From positions 1 to 59,074 of the forward strand of contig CASBRD010000153.1 of the NCBI GenBank assembly GCA_949128025.1: DNA of 59,074 bases. The letters run 5' to 3'. The position numbers and the translations under genes were made by a program. Shown in pieces: positions 7,938 to 16,715 of the stretch; positions within the stretch are counted from its first letter, which is position 1; each line of letters starts with the position of its first letter. The stretch comes from Oscillatoriales cyanobacterium PMM_0008 (GTDB lineage Bacteria > Cyanobacteriota > Cyanobacteriia > Cyanobacteriales > Aerosakkonemataceae). The notes under the pieces are model-generated. The model ran no database searches. It was not told the DNA's origin and worked only from the letters and a program-made list of their open reading frames with translations.

Positions 7938-8278
7938 AGTATATTCCAATCCCTTTTAGCTTCTTGAACACTTGCTGCTGAAGCATCGACGGCGGCTTGC
8001 GATCGCCCAATTGTTTGAGCCAATGAATTCAGCATAGCAGGAGGAGCCATAGGTTGAGCTTCAGCAATCCTCAGCAATAGCTGGAACAGACCTAAGTAAG
8101 GGACTCTTAAGCGTTCTGCCGCATTTTGCAGCTGCTCTAACACTGTAGCAGTTGCATCTGTCTCCCCATACCGTTCAAAAATAGCGGCTTCTGCTGCTTT
8201 GGCTTCATCAATTCCTAAAAGAAGCAGCCGCTGTAAATGCAAGACTGTTGTTATAGTTTCCTCTGGAAATCTAGCCAT
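7934..8278 (-). CDS. Small hypothetical helical protein (114 aa)
   Basis: Unrecognised. ATG at 8278, with GGAG-rich sequence 8-15 bases upstream (GAGGAGTGGAG). The product is mainly alpha-helical, soluble and slightly acidic, with a Leu-rich N-terminal helix (LHLQRLLLLG), an Ala-rich centre and a C-terminal Ala/Ser helix (AVDASAASVQEAKRDW). First gene of the minus-strand cassette 114 aa - 71 aa - BrnA-like. It begins about 40 bases after the psaB terminator, so it either has its own promoter in the terminator/spacer or depends on psaAB read-through. Confidence 0.7.
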   Translation of the reverse strand: MARFPEETITTVLHLQRLLLLGIDEAKAAEAAIFERYGETDATATVLEQLQNAAERLRVPYLGLFQLLLRIAEAQPMAPPAMLNSLAQTIGRSQAAVDASAASVQEAKRDWNIL

Positions 8279-8315
8279 ACAAACTTACTCCACTCCTCTT
8301 AATTAACTGCTATTT

Positions 8316-8366
8316 AAAAAATCCCCTGCCTGTTCGCGAAGCGTAAACTCCGCGCCGAGGCAGGGG
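8316..8366 (-). terminator. psaAB terminator
   Basis: Nine-base stem CCCCTGCCT (8323-8331) / AGGCAGGGG (8358-8366). The 26-base loop contains TTCGCGAAGCG. On the minus strand it ends in a six-T run (8316-8321). It starts 36 bases after the psaB stop. Confidence 0.85.
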
Positions 8367-8401
8367 ACTTTGTTTAATTACCTACAAAGCTAGGTTGCAG
8401 A

Positions 8402-10627
8402 TCAACCGAACTTCCCAGCAGTCGAGGCAATCAGGAATGCCGCGTAGGTCAAGATGTAGCCAACTGTGAAGTGAGCTAGACCAACCAGACGACCTTGAAC
8501 TATAGACATAGCAACTGGCTTGTCTTTCCAGCGAACCAGGTTCGCCAGAGGAGTGCGCTCGTGAGCCCACACCAGAGTTTCGATCAACTCTTGCCAGTAA
8601 CCGCGCCAGCTAATCAGGAACATGAAGCCAGTAGCCCAAACTAGGTGTCCGAAGAGGAACATCCAAGACCAGACCGCCAAGTTGTTCATGCCGTAGGGGT
8701 TGTACCCGTTAATCAGCTGAGACGAGTACAGCCAGAGGTAGTCGCGCAGCCAGCCCATGAGGTATGTAGAAGACTCATTGAACTGAGCCACATTGCCTTG
8801 CCAAATGCCCAGATGCTTCCAGTGGAAGTAGAAAGTTACCCAACCAATCGTGTTGAGCATCCAGAACATCGCCAGGTAGAACGAATCCCAAGCAGAGATA
8901 TCGCAAGTACCACCACGACCAGGACCATCGCAAGGGAAAGCATAGCCGAAATCCTTCTTGTCCGGCATCAGCTTAGAACCGCGAGCATCCAACGCACCCT
9001 TCACCAAGATCAGAGTGGTGGTATGCAGACCCAGAGCGATCGCATGGTGAACCAAGAAATCGCCAGGGCCGATCGTCAGGAACAGAGAGTTAGTGCCGTT
9101 GTTGATTGCATCCAACCAGCCAGGTAACCACACATTACCGTGGTTCGGCCAAGCCGTCGAAGCAATACTATCCGGGTTAGACAGCAGCGTGTCAAAGCCG
9201 TACAACACTTTACCGTGAGCAGCTTGAATGAACTGGGCAAACACCGGCTCAATCAAGATTTGCTTCTCCGGCGTCGCAAAAGCCTGCATCACATCATTGT
9301 GGACATACAAGCCCAGCGTGTGGAAGCCCAAGAACAGCGACACCCAACTCAAGTGAGAGATAATCGCTTCTTTGTGCTGTAGGACGCGCTCCAGCACGTT
9401 GCCTTTGTTTTGCTCAGGGTCGTAGTCCCGCACCCAGAAGATCGCTCCGTGGGCGAAAGCACCGACCATGATGAAACCGGCGATGTACTGGTGGTGAGTG
9501 TACAGCGCTGCCACCGTTGTGTAGTCCTGCGCTAAGAAAGCGTAGGGAGGCAACGCATACATATGCTGCGCCACCAGAGAAGTTACAACACCGAGTGCAG
9601 CTAAGTGAATACCCAACTGAAAGTGCAACGAATTGTTGTAGGTATCGTACAACCCTTGGTGAGGCAGGTTGAACGGGCCTTCAGTCTTCATGCCAAAGAA
9701 ATTCTTGGCATTGAGCATTTCCTTGATACTGTGGCCAATCCCGAAATTCGTCCGGTACATATGACCAGCGATGATAAACAGAACTGCGATCGCCAAATGG
9801 TGATGAGCAATATCCGTCAACCACAGAGACTGAGTTTGGGGATGGAAACCACCCAAGAACGTCAGGATAGCCGTTCCCGAACCTTGAGCCGTACCGAATA
9901 ACTGTTCCGCCGTATCCGGGTTCTGGGCATATACTCCCCAGTTACCCGTAAAGAACGGAGCCAAACCAGCCGGATGCGGCAGAGTGGACAGGAAGTTATC
10001 CCAACCCACGTGCTGTCCGCGAGCCTCCGGGATAGCAACGTGAACCAAGTGACCCGTCCAAGCCAGAGAACTGACACCGAACAAACCAGCCAGATGGTGG
10101 TTGAGGCGAGACTCAGCACTCTTGAACCAAGACAAGCTAGGACGGAACTTCGGTTGCAAGTGCAGCCAGCCCGCAAACAGGAACACCGCCGACAGCACCA
10201 GGAGGAACAACGCACCTTGATACAGGTCATTGTTCGTCCGCACACCGATCGTGTACCACCACTGATACAAACCAGAGTAGGAAATGTTCACCGGATAGTT
10301 AGCACCAGCTTGCGTGAAAGCATCTACTGCCGGTGCCCCAAACTGAGGGTCCCAAATCGCATGAGCGATCGGACGCACATTCAGCGGGTCCTTAATCCAC
10401 TGTTCAAAATTGCCTTGCCAAGCCACGTGGAACAGATTGCCCGAAGTCCACAGAAAGATGATCGCAATATGACCGAAATGAGAAGCGAAAATCTTTTGGT
10501 AAAGATTCTCCTCAGTCATCCCGTCATGGCTCTCAAAGTCATGCGCCGTAGCAATCCCGTACCAAATCCGACGAGTAGTCGGGTCTTGCGCTAAATCTTG
10601 GCTAAACTTGGGAAATTTTGTTGCCAT
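8402..10627 (-). CDS. psaB: Photosystem I P700 chlorophyll a apoprotein A2 (PsaB)
   Basis: Forms with PsaA the membrane heterodimer that binds P700, most antenna chlorophylls and the Fx cluster. The 741 residues equal the normal size, with eleven transmembrane helices expected. The Fx loop [12 protein letters not shown] is intact, with Cys566 and Cys575 as cluster ligands. The N-terminus [32 protein letters not shown] is a textbook PsaB start. An AGGAGG ribosome site lies 12 bases before the ATG. It begins 23 bases after psaA and the pair ends at the terminator at 8316-8366. Large antisense open frames here come from the codon bias of a highly expressed gene. Confidence 0.99.
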   Translation of the reverse strand: MATKFPKFSQDLAQDPTTRRIWYGIATAHDFESHDGMTEENLYQKIFASHFGHIAIIFLWTSGNLFHVAWQGNFEQWIKDPLNVRPIAHAIWDPQFGAPAVDAFTQAGANYPVNISYSGLYQWWYTIGVRTNNDLYQGALFLLVLSAVFLFAGWLHLQPKFRPSLSWFKSAESRLNHHLAGLFGVSSLAWTGHLVHVAIPEARGQHVGWDNFLSTLPHPAGLAPFFTGNWGVYAQNPDTAEQLFGTAQGSGTAILTFLGGFHPQTQSLWLTDIAHHHLAIAVLFIIAGHMYRTNFGIGHSIKEMLNAKNFFGMKTEGPFNLPHQGLYDTYNNSLHFQLGIHLAALGVVTSLVAQHMYALPPYAFLAQDYTTVAALYTHHQYIAGFIMVGAFAHGAIFWVRDYDPEQNKGNVLERVLQHKEAIISHLSWVSLFLGFHTLGLYVHNDVMQAFATPEKQILIEPVFAQFIQAAHGKVLYGFDTLLSNPDSIASTAWPNHGNVWLPGWLDAINNGTNSLFLTIGPGDFLVHHAIALGLHTTTLILVKGALDARGSKLMPDKKDFGYAFPCDGPGRGGTCDISAWDSFYLAMFWMLNTIGWVTFYFHWKHLGIWQGNVAQFNESSTYLMGWLRDYLWLYSSQLINGYNPYGMNNLAVWSWMFLFGHLVWATGFMFLISWRGYWQELIETLVWAHERTPLANLVRWKDKPVAMSIVQGRLVGLAHFTVGYILTYAAFLIASTAGKFG

Positions 10628-10650
10628 ATCTTACAAAATCCTCCTCGCCC

Positions 10651-12906
10651 TTATCCTAATGAAATTGTTCGAGCCAGGAAGAATGCCCATGTAGTAGCAA
10701 TCCCTCCCAGGAGGTAATGAGCAACCCCCACAGCCCGACCCTGAATAATACTCAGAGCGCGAGGCTGAATCGCTGGAGCCACCTTTAGCTTGTTGTGAGC
10801 CCAAACAATAGATTCGATCAACTCCTGCCAGTAGCCACGACCACTGAACAAGAACATCAGGCTAAATGCCCACACAAAGTGAGCGCCCAAGAAAATCAAA
10901 CCATAAGCAGACAAAGCCGTCCCGTAGGACTGAATCACCTGCGAAGCTTGCGCCCACAAGAAGTCACGCAACCAACCGTTAATTGTCAGCGCACCTTGGG
11001 CAAAGTTACCGCCCGTAATGTGAGACACCGTACCATCCGCATCCAGAGTCCCCCATACATCCGACTGCATCTTCCAACTGAAGTGGAACAACACAACCGA
11101 AATCGAGTTGTACATCCAGAACAGACCCAGGAATACATGGTCCCAACCAGATACTTGGCAAGTACCACCACGACCCGGCCCATCGCAGGGGAACCGGAAG
11201 CCCAAATTAGCCTTGTCTGGAACCAGACGAGAGCTACGGGCAAACAGCACACCTTTGAGCAGGATCAGGACGGTGACGTGAATGGTGAACGCATGGATAT
11301 GGTGAACCAAAAAGTCCGCCGTACCCAAAGCGATCGGCATCATCGCCACCTTACCGCCCACAGCAACAATACCGCCGCCGAAGGCATAGCTAGCAGGCTG
11401 CAACGCATTAGGAGCAGTAGTGCCTGGAGCTAGAGTGTGGATATTTTGAATCCACTGTGCAAACACTGGTTGCAGCTGAATCGCCGTATCCGAGAACATA
11501 TCTTGGGGACGACCGAACGCACGCATGGTGTCGTTATGGACATACAAGCCGAAGCTGTGGAAGCCCAAGAACATACACACCCAGTTCAGGTGAGAAATGA
11601 TAGCGTCCCTGTGTCGGAGGACTCGATCGAGCAAATTGTTTTGGTTCACCACCGGATCGTAATCCCGCACCATAAAGATGGCACCGTGAGCCGCTCCACC
11701 TACGATCAAGAAGCCACCAATCCACATATGGTGCGTGAAGATGGACAACTGCGTCGCATAGTCCACCGCCAAGTACGGATACGGAGGCATCGCATACATA
11801 TGTTGGGCGACAATGATCGACAGCGATCCCATCATGGCTAAGTTAATAGCCAGTTGAGCGTGCCAAGAAGTCGTCAGAACCTCATAGAGTCCCTTATGGC
11901 CTTCACCTGTGAAAGGGCCCTTGTGGTTCTCTAGAATTTCCTTCATGCTGTGGCCAATACCCCAGTTTGTACGGTACATATGGCCAGCGATGATGAACAG
12001 AACTGCGATCGCCAAGTGGTGATGCACTGTATCTGTCAACCACAAGCTACCAGTCACCGGGTTCAAGCCACCCTTGAAAGTCAGGAAGTCAGCATACTGA
12101 CCCCAGTTCAAAGTGAAGAAAGGCACTAACCCCTGCTTGAAGCTGGGATATAGCTCTGCCATCAAGTCCTTGTTCAAGATGAACTCATGGGGCAGAGGAA
12201 TGTCTCCAGGCGCCACACCAGCATCCAACAGCTTGTTAACCGGCAAAGCTACGTGAATCTGATGACCAGCCCAACCCAGAGAGCCCAAACCTAGCAACCC
12301 CGCTAAGTGGTGGTTCATCATCGACTCCACATTTTGGAACCATTCCAGTTTGGGAGCCCGCTTGTGATAGTGGAACCAGCCAGCAAACAGCATCAGCGCT
12401 GCCATGACCAGACCACCGATAGCAGTGCAGTAAAGCTGGAATCCGTTTGTGAAGCCAGCGGCACGCCACATATAGAACAGACCGGAAGTGATCTGAATTC
12501 CGTGGAAGCCGCCACCTACATCAGCATTTAGAATTTGTTGACCTACGATCGGCCAAACAACCTGGGCACTGGGTTTAATCCCAGTCGGATTGGTTAGCCA
12601 AGCTTCGTAGTTGGAAAACCGAGCGCCATGAAAATACATGCCGCTCAACCAGACAAAAATGACAGCCAAGTGACCGAAGTGAGCGCTGAAGATCTTGCGC
12701 GATATATCTTCTAGGTCACTGGTATGGGTATCGAAATCATGGGCGTTGGCGTGTAGGTTCCAAATCCACGTTGTGGTTTTTGGACCTCTGGCGAGGGTAC
12801 GGTCAAAGTGACCGGGCTGAGCCCACTTTTCAAAAGAAGTGGGAACCGGATCTTTATCTGCTACAACCCTTACCTTTGCCTCACGCTCCGGAGGACTTTT
12901 CGTCAT
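10651..12906 (-). CDS. psaA: Photosystem I P700 chlorophyll a apoprotein A1 (PsaA)
   Basis: Partner of PsaB in the PSI core, in the thylakoid membrane. 751 residues, full length. The Fx motif [12 protein letters not shown] is intact, with Cys574 and Cys583. Conserved antenna and helix segments include [31 protein letters not shown] and the [26 protein letters not shown] region shared with PsaB. ATG at 12906 has a strong AGGAGAG about six bases upstream. First gene of psaA-psaB. The 5' side is a roughly 500-base region shared with a divergent lipoprotein gene, with a candidate promoter about 250 bases upstream and a leader hairpin. Confidence 0.99.
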   Translation of the reverse strand: MTKSPPEREAKVRVVADKDPVPTSFEKWAQPGHFDRTLARGPKTTTWIWNLHANAHDFDTHTSDLEDISRKIFSAHFGHLAVIFVWLSGMYFHGARFSNYEAWLTNPTGIKPSAQVVWPIVGQQILNADVGGGFHGIQITSGLFYMWRAAGFTNGFQLYCTAIGGLVMAALMLFAGWFHYHKRAPKLEWFQNVESMMNHHLAGLLGLGSLGWAGHQIHVALPVNKLLDAGVAPGDIPLPHEFILNKDLMAELYPSFKQGLVPFFTLNWGQYADFLTFKGGLNPVTGSLWLTDTVHHHLAIAVLFIIAGHMYRTNWGIGHSMKEILENHKGPFTGEGHKGLYEVLTTSWHAQLAINLAMMGSLSIIVAQHMYAMPPYPYLAVDYATQLSIFTHHMWIGGFLIVGGAAHGAIFMVRDYDPVVNQNNLLDRVLRHRDAIISHLNWVCMFLGFHSFGLYVHNDTMRAFGRPQDMFSDTAIQLQPVFAQWIQNIHTLAPGTTAPNALQPASYAFGGGIVAVGGKVAMMPIALGTADFLVHHIHAFTIHVTVLILLKGVLFARSSRLVPDKANLGFRFPCDGPGRGGTCQVSGWDHVFLGLFWMYNSISVVLFHFSWKMQSDVWGTLDADGTVSHITGGNFAQGALTINGWLRDFLWAQASQVIQSYGTALSAYGLIFLGAHFVWAFSLMFLFSGRGYWQELIESIVWAHNKLKVAPAIQPRALSIIQGRAVGVAHYLLGGIATTWAFFLARTISLG

Positions 12907-13049
12907 GAAGACTCTCCTCTCTTTTTACTAAGGCACGAGGATTAACTCGTCTGAACTCGCTTTTGAGGATTTTGAACTGAAGCCCTCCACCACTTAGGCC
13001 ACAAAAGACGCCGACCGAACTATTAAAGTGCTGTGGGCGACCTCGTTGC

Positions 13050-13092
13050 TGGGAGGGTGTTCCTTCTGATGAATTATATGACTACCCTCCCA
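13050..13092 (-). promoter_or_regulatory. Stem-loop in the psaA leader
   Basis: TGGGAGGGT (13050-13058) pairs perfectly with ACCCTCCCA (13084-13092) over a 25-base loop, about 145-185 bases upstream of the psaA start. No T run follows on either strand, so it is not a simple terminator. It could stabilise the transcript or bind a regulator. Confidence 0.5.
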
Positions 13093-13155
13093 ACCTATCG
13101 ATCAGCAGTTAACAATAATTCAAATTTGCTAGAGCGAAGACATACATTTACTTTT

Positions 13156-13183
13156 AACCTATAACTACTTGCCAAAAAGTCAA
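13156..13183 (-). promoter_or_regulatory. Candidate distal psaA promoter
   Basis: Minus-strand TTGACT (13178-13183) and TAGGTT (13156-13161, fits TAnnnT) are separated by 16 bases. Transcription would start near 13149 and give a leader of about 240 bases. Long psaAB leaders with distal and proximal starts have been described in Synechocystis. Pattern-based only. Confidence 0.4.
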
Positions 13184-13402
13184 GGGGTATTTCCATTTCA
13201 TTCACAAAACTAAATAATTGGTTAAGTTAACCTTCAACTTAGTAGAGTTAGTAGAGCTTGAAGGCAATAGTTAGAAGGGGTTGAGCCTTTTGGGCTATAG
13301 TCTCGTATGGATGGCTTATAGGGGCTCTTTGGCCGTGAATGAAGGTAACCATCGGGTAAATAAACCCGCTCTGCTTAGAATTTGGTTGTTTAGGAGTGTT
13401 AA

Positions 13403-15307
13403 GTGTTTGATACAAACTGGTGCAAGAGGGCTGCGAGAGGGCTAATTACATCCGTAATAGCAGCAGTACTAATTTTGAGTTTGGCAGCTTGTGGCGATCG
13501 CACCGCCCCATCTGGGACACCTGGGGACTTGAAACCGGGATCGGGTGAAAATGCAGTAAAGATTGCGGAAGTTTCACCTCCCCAAGTCATTCAAGAGCTG
13601 CGTCAGGCATTGGAAACTTACCAGCCTCAAGTGGCGGTACTCAGTCCTCAACCTAACGAGGTTCTAGAGGATAACACCGTCACAGTGCAATTGCAGGTTC
13701 AAGACTTGCCCATCTTTAAAGATCCGCAACTAGGTCAGGGCCCCCATCTCCAAGTCTTCCTGGACAACCAACCTTACCAGGCAGTTTATGACCCAAACCA
13801 GCCTTTAATCTATAAAGATTTAGCTCCCGGCACTCACACAATCAGGGTTTTCGCCTCCCGCCCCTGGGATGAGAGCTTCAAAAATGAGGGAGCTTATGCC
13901 CAAACTACATTCCACATATTTACTAAGACAGATGACAACAGCCCCAACCCCGACCAACCACTGTTAACTTACAGCAGTCCTCAAGCTAGCTACGGGGCAG
14001 AGCCAATCATGCTTGACTTCTATCTCACCAACGCTCCCCTCCACCTTGTAGCCCAAGAGAATCCTGAAGACGACATTGCAGATTGGCGGATTCGTTGCAC
14101 CATTAACGGCGAAAGCTTCATCATTGATGAGTGGCAACCAATTTATCTCACAGGCTTCAAACCGGGCAAAAACTGGGTACAGCTAGAATTACTCGATGAA
14201 CTGGGCAATCCCGTTAATAACGCCTTTAACAACATAGTTAGGCTCATTACCTACGAACCAAACGGAACAGACACTCTTTCCCAGCTAGTTCGCGGCGAAC
14301 TTTCAGCCGCCCTAGCACGCGGAATTGTCGATCCTAACTACACCCCCAAGACACCAGAACCAACACCTACGCCAACACTAGAGCCAGCTGTAGAGGCGAC
14401 ACCTGCACCTACCCCAACACCTGAGCCAGCTGTAGAGGCGACACCCGCACCTACGCCAACACTAGAGCCAGAAACAGTAGCCCCAACTGCGCCGACTTCT
14501 GAAGAAACACCGGCAACACCTACAGTTGAAGTTGAGCCTACCAAACCAGCAGAAACGGAGCCAATAGCACCGAAAGCATTAGAAAAACCGAGATTTGGAG
14601 GATTTTTCAATTGGTTCCGTCGTCCGGATACGGCACAGCCTTCACCCACGCCGCCAGCGCCAAATGCGATCGCAACACCAACCCCCCCATTGACTCCTCC
14701 ACCAGCAGTTCAGAAGCCTGAAATGCCAGCGTTCCCGAAGGCTTTGGCACCCGAAACCCCCACATTGTCACCGACTAAATTAGACGAAAAAGAATCGGAC
14801 AAGAGCGAATCATTCGATCGCCTCAAAAGCCCCAGCGCAGTTGAGCTACAACCCTACCCCAGTTTGCCGCCTACACTGCCAGAAATAATCCAAACACCAA
14901 CCCCCCAATCGATCGCTCCCTCCACACCCCCATCTCCACCGGAAACGCCAATCTCACCCAAAGCTGAGCCAACTGAAACTCCACAAGAAGCAAAATCTGG
15001 GGAATTATCTAATCCTGCGTCCATTCCCACAATCATTGAAGTGGAAACTACCCCCAGTTTGCCGCCTACACTGCCAGAGATAATAGAGACGCCAACCCCC
15101 GAAGAGATCTCGGTAAGATCGAAATCTCTTCCACAGATCGATTCTCCAGCGTCTCAAACTGAACCCAAGGCTGAAGTAACCAAAACTCCTGAAGCCAAAC
15201 CTAATCAATCAGTTGAAACTGCACAAGAATCGCCTAAAAGTTCAGGAACAACCCAAATTTACAAATTATTCCAGCGGTTCCGAGAGCCTAGAACACCAAT
15301 TCAGTAA
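13403..15307 (+). CDS. Lipoprotein with Pro/Thr-rich C-terminal half, unknown function
   Basis: 634 residues from a GTG at 13403 with TAGGAG six bases upstream. The lipoprotein signal is clear: KRAARG, a hydrophobic core, then LSLAAC with the lipidated Cys30, so the protein should be membrane-anchored in the periplasm. Residues about 60-310 form a conserved-looking beta-rich part with Ig-like strands (VAVLSPQPNEVL..., PGTHTIRVFASRPWDES, YAQTTFHIF). Residues about 315-620 are low-complexity Pro/Thr/Glu. They contain a 14-residue repeat EPAVEATPAPTPTP (period 42 bases from 14381) and two copies of SLPPTLPEII.TPTP 65 codons apart. The last 15 residues are basic and aromatic (IYKLFQRFREP). A short IRRP/NWFRRPD patch near 405 interrupts the linker. 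Divergent from psaA. I do not know its role. Confidence 0.85.
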   Translation: MFDTNWCKRAARGLITSVIAAVLILSLAACGDRTAPSGTPGDLKPGSGENAVKIAEVSPPQVIQELRQALETYQPQVAVLSPQPNEVLEDNTVTVQLQVQDLPIFKDPQLGQGPHLQVFLDNQPYQAVYDPNQPLIYKDLAPGTHTIRVFASRPWDESFKNEGAYAQTTFHIFTKTDDNSPNPDQPLLTYSSPQASYGAEPIMLDFYLTNAPLHLVAQENPEDDIADWRIRCTINGESFIIDEWQPIYLTGFKPGKNWVQLELLDELGNPVNNAFNNIVRLITYEPNGTDTLSQLVRGELSAALARGIVDPNYTPKTPEPTPTPTLEPAVEATPAPTPTPEPAVEATPAPTPTLEPETVAPTAPTSEETPATPTVEVEPTKPAETEPIAPKALEKPRFGGFFNWFRRPDTAQPSPTPPAPNAIATPTPPLTPPPAVQKPEMPAFPKALAPETPTLSPTKLDEKESDKSESFDRLKSPSAVELQPYPSLPPTLPEIIQTPTPQSIAPSTPPSPPETPISPKAEPTETPQEAKSGELSNPASIPTIIEVETTPSLPPTLPEIIETPTPEEISVRSKSLPQIDSPASQTEPKAEVTKTPEAKPNQSVETAQESPKSSGTTQIYKLFQRFREPRTPIQ

Positions 15308-15353
15308 TAACGCAAGTTGCTAGTTATATGATTAAGCACTTAGTAGTTAGTAG

Positions 15354-15393
15354 GTAAGTTGTTGCGCTTTAGCGCTAAAGCGCAACAACTTAC
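15354..15393. repeat. 40-base perfect palindrome (GTTGCGCTTTAGC core)
   Basis: Twenty-base arms with no loop; the centre GCGC is between 15373 and 15374. The core TTGTTGCGCTT(T/C)AGCG recurs as a hairpin at 23567-23611, so the two form a small repeat family. It may also act as a bidirectional terminator for the convergent genes, although it has no T run. Confidence 0.8.
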
Positions 15394-15490
15394 CCATTAC
15401 CCATTCCAAACAAGAGCGAATGCAAGTAACTAGCAATTTGATTTAATACCAGAAACCCCGGTTCTAAGGGCTTAGCAGTTTTACGTTTAC

Positions 15491-15614
15491 AGGACTTACA
15501 CAACTGTCATACTTAAATCAACTTGTAGGGTGCGTCAGAAGAAGTTATATACTTATAGAATAAGTATTTCAGCCTCTGACGCACCCTACTCTATGTGCTA
15601 GTTGCGTAAATCCT
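15491..15614. mobile_element. MITE-like element with nested inverted repeats
   Basis: Imperfect terminal repeats AGGACTTACACAACT (15491-15505) and AGTTGCGTAAATCCT (15600-15614) match at 13 of 15 bases. Inside are 15-base perfect arms GTAGGGTGCGTCAGA (15525-15539) and its complement (15575-15589), and a third, ATACTTAT / ATAAGTAT (15549-15567). 124 bases, non-coding. Both AGGACTTACGCAACT and GTAGGGTGCGTCAG strings are abundant repeats in cyanobacterial genomes. No target duplication is evident. Confidence 0.6.
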
Positions 15615-15733
15615 AGTTTAATTAAGCCCACCTACTTAAGCCATCGAAAAAGCCGAAACAAATTTTAAATCTAAAATCTAAAATTTTAAATTCCTCTACC
15701 TCTGCTATGCAAGCATAGCCAAGTGCGATCGCA

Positions 15734-16486
15734 TTATGAACTATTGGGAGAAACTAACAGCCACAGAATTCTATCTACATTCTCTATCTCACCCACAATC
15801 CGTCGTACAGGTCGAGGCCATACCTTAACAAGAGTGGGTGTAGCAGAAATTTGATCTGCCTCTGCTTGCTCTGGATGCTTAAAAACATCAATTACTTTTA
15901 ATGTGTACGGCTCATAGAGAGATTGTTCTAAAAGTTGATATAAAGTTTGGAGAATTCGCTCTGTAGAAGTATTATGCCCAGAAACAAACAAACGCAGTAC
16001 ATATCCTTGAGCTTCTGGCAACTTCGGCAACGGCGTGAATAGTTCTGGCTGGAAACTCGGATGAAGAACGCTATTTTCAAACCGCACCACTAAGTCATGT
16101 TCTTCCCACAGCTGAGGAAATTGATCGCGATAAGTTGCTAATACCATTGGATCGCACAATTCTTCAGGCCAAGGAGCGGTTTGCCAAACCAGGTCGTCGG
16201 TTTCAAAGACAGCATTCAGAAGTGTTTGATATCGCAGAACGGGGGGATAAGCTTCAGCAGAAATTCGCACTTGTCCCGATCGAGACTCTAACCACCTGTC
16301 GATAGTCGCCGTGTAGCACGGTACTAAGAAATGAGGCGGTTCTGATAGTCCCAAAATTTCCTGTAATCCTGTACATAAATTCAGGTGCCATCGATTCTGC
16401 TTATTTGGATCGATGCAATAGATTAAATCTCCCGCTGGTGTAAAAAGCGCAATACCTTTAAAAAGTTGTCCTTTGTCATTGGTCAT
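15734..16486 (-). CDS. KaiB-like protein with an additional N-terminal domain
   Basis: 250 residues. The C-terminal 161-246 is a KaiB/SasA-N-type thioredoxin-like domain: GYVLRLFVSGHNTSTERIL, then YTLKVIDVFKHPEQAEADQISATPTLVKV and PRPVRRIVGEI, closely matching the KaiB pattern YVLKLYVAG...[24 protein letters not shown]...PPPVRRIIGDL. Residues 1-160 form a separate domain I do not recognise (GIALFTPAGDLIYCIDPNKQ, then WHLNLCTGLQEILGL), so it differs from the roughly 100-residue clock protein KaiB. It is not next to kaiA or kaiC. The ATG at 16486 lies in a heptamer array, and an in-frame TGA two codons upstream makes it the first available start. No Shine-Dalgarno is seen. Probably a signalling protein related to the circadian system; partner unknown. 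Confidence 0.82.
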   Translation of the reverse strand: MTNDKGQLFKGIALFTPAGDLIYCIDPNKQNRWHLNLCTGLQEILGLSEPPHFLVPCYTATIDRWLESRSGQVRISAEAYPPVLRYQTLLNAVFETDDLVWQTAPWPEELCDPMVLATYRDQFPQLWEEHDLVVRFENSVLHPSFQPELFTPLPKLPEAQGYVLRLFVSGHNTSTERILQTLYQLLEQSLYEPYTLKVIDVFKHPEQAEADQISATPTLVKVWPRPVRRIVGEIENVDRILWLLVSPNSS

Positions 16487-16559
16487 TAGTCATTGGTCAT
16501 TAGTCATTGGTCATTAGTCATTAGTCATTGGTCATTGGTCATTAGTCATTGGTCATTGG
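16476..16559. repeat. Heptanucleotide tandem array, 12 units of TCATTRG
   Basis: Twelve adjacent 7-base units, TCATTGG or TCATTAG, with no spacer. The array overlaps the first four codons of the KaiB-like gene and occupies its entire immediate upstream region. The same heptamer occurs at 19341-19367. Cyanobacterial STRR-type repeat. Confidence 0.9.
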
Positions 16560-16574
16560 TCACTAGGAAAGGGA

Positions 16575-16627
16575 AGATTGCAGATTGCAGATTGCGGATT
16601 TAATTTAAATCTAAAATCTAAAATCTA
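16575..16627. repeat. Two further heptamer arrays (AGATTGC x3, AAATCTA x3)
   Basis: AGATTGC units at 16575-16595 and AAATCTA units at 16607-16627, separated by 11 bases. The AAATCTA type resembles the heptamers at the mirror axis of the window (29514-29561). Confidence 0.8.
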
Positions 16628-16673
16628 AAATTTCTCGATCATTAGTTATTCGTAACAAACAAAGGACAACGGG

Positions 16674-16700
16674 GTTCCCAGGTATAATATCCCTGGGAAC
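16674..16700. repeat. Inverted repeat GTTCCCAGG...CCTGGGAAC after pilT
   Basis: Perfect nine-base arms with a nine-base loop, 16 bases past the pilT stop. CGTTCCCAGG...CCTGGGAACG is a known style of dispersed cyanobacterial repeat. No T run on the minus strand, so terminator activity is uncertain. Confidence 0.6.
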
Positions 16701-16715
16701 GAGACAAACGACAAT

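Larger units (their letters stand above)
12907..13402. promoter_or_regulatory. Divergent intergenic region between psaA and the lipoprotein gene
   Basis: 496 bases without a credible gene. It holds the psaA leader hairpin (13050-13092), a candidate psaA promoter (13156-13183) and AT-rich sequence. Toward 13403 there is TAGGAG (13391-13396), the ribosome site for the lipoprotein. A TATAAT hexamer on the minus strand (13073-13078) lies inside the hairpin loop and might be a second, proximal psaA promoter, but has no good -35. Confidence 0.5.
15308..15733. other. Convergent intergenic region packed with small repeats
   Basis: 426 bases between two convergent genes. It contains the 40-base palindrome (15354-15393), the MITE-like element (15491-15614), AAATCTA-type heptamers near 15663-15690 and a HIP1 octamer near 15725. 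No gene seen. Confidence 0.6.

Noticed and set aside
9974-11433. Long antisense frames within psaB and psaA (for example 9974-10594 and 10795-11433)
   Set aside because: Arg/Gln/His-rich shadow translations produced by codon bias of highly expressed genes, with no ribosome sites or family features.
12955-13010. tRNA-like stretch upstream of psaA
   Set aside because: A T-arm-like string (TTCAAAATCC on the minus strand) is present, but no acceptor or anticodon stem can be paired around it.
16476-16559. CRISPR-like array
   Set aside because: Units are seven bases, contiguous and without spacers. This is a heptanucleotide tandem repeat.
16674-16700. pilT terminator
   Set aside because: The stem is good, but no T run follows on the minus strand. 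Listed as a dispersed repeat instead.
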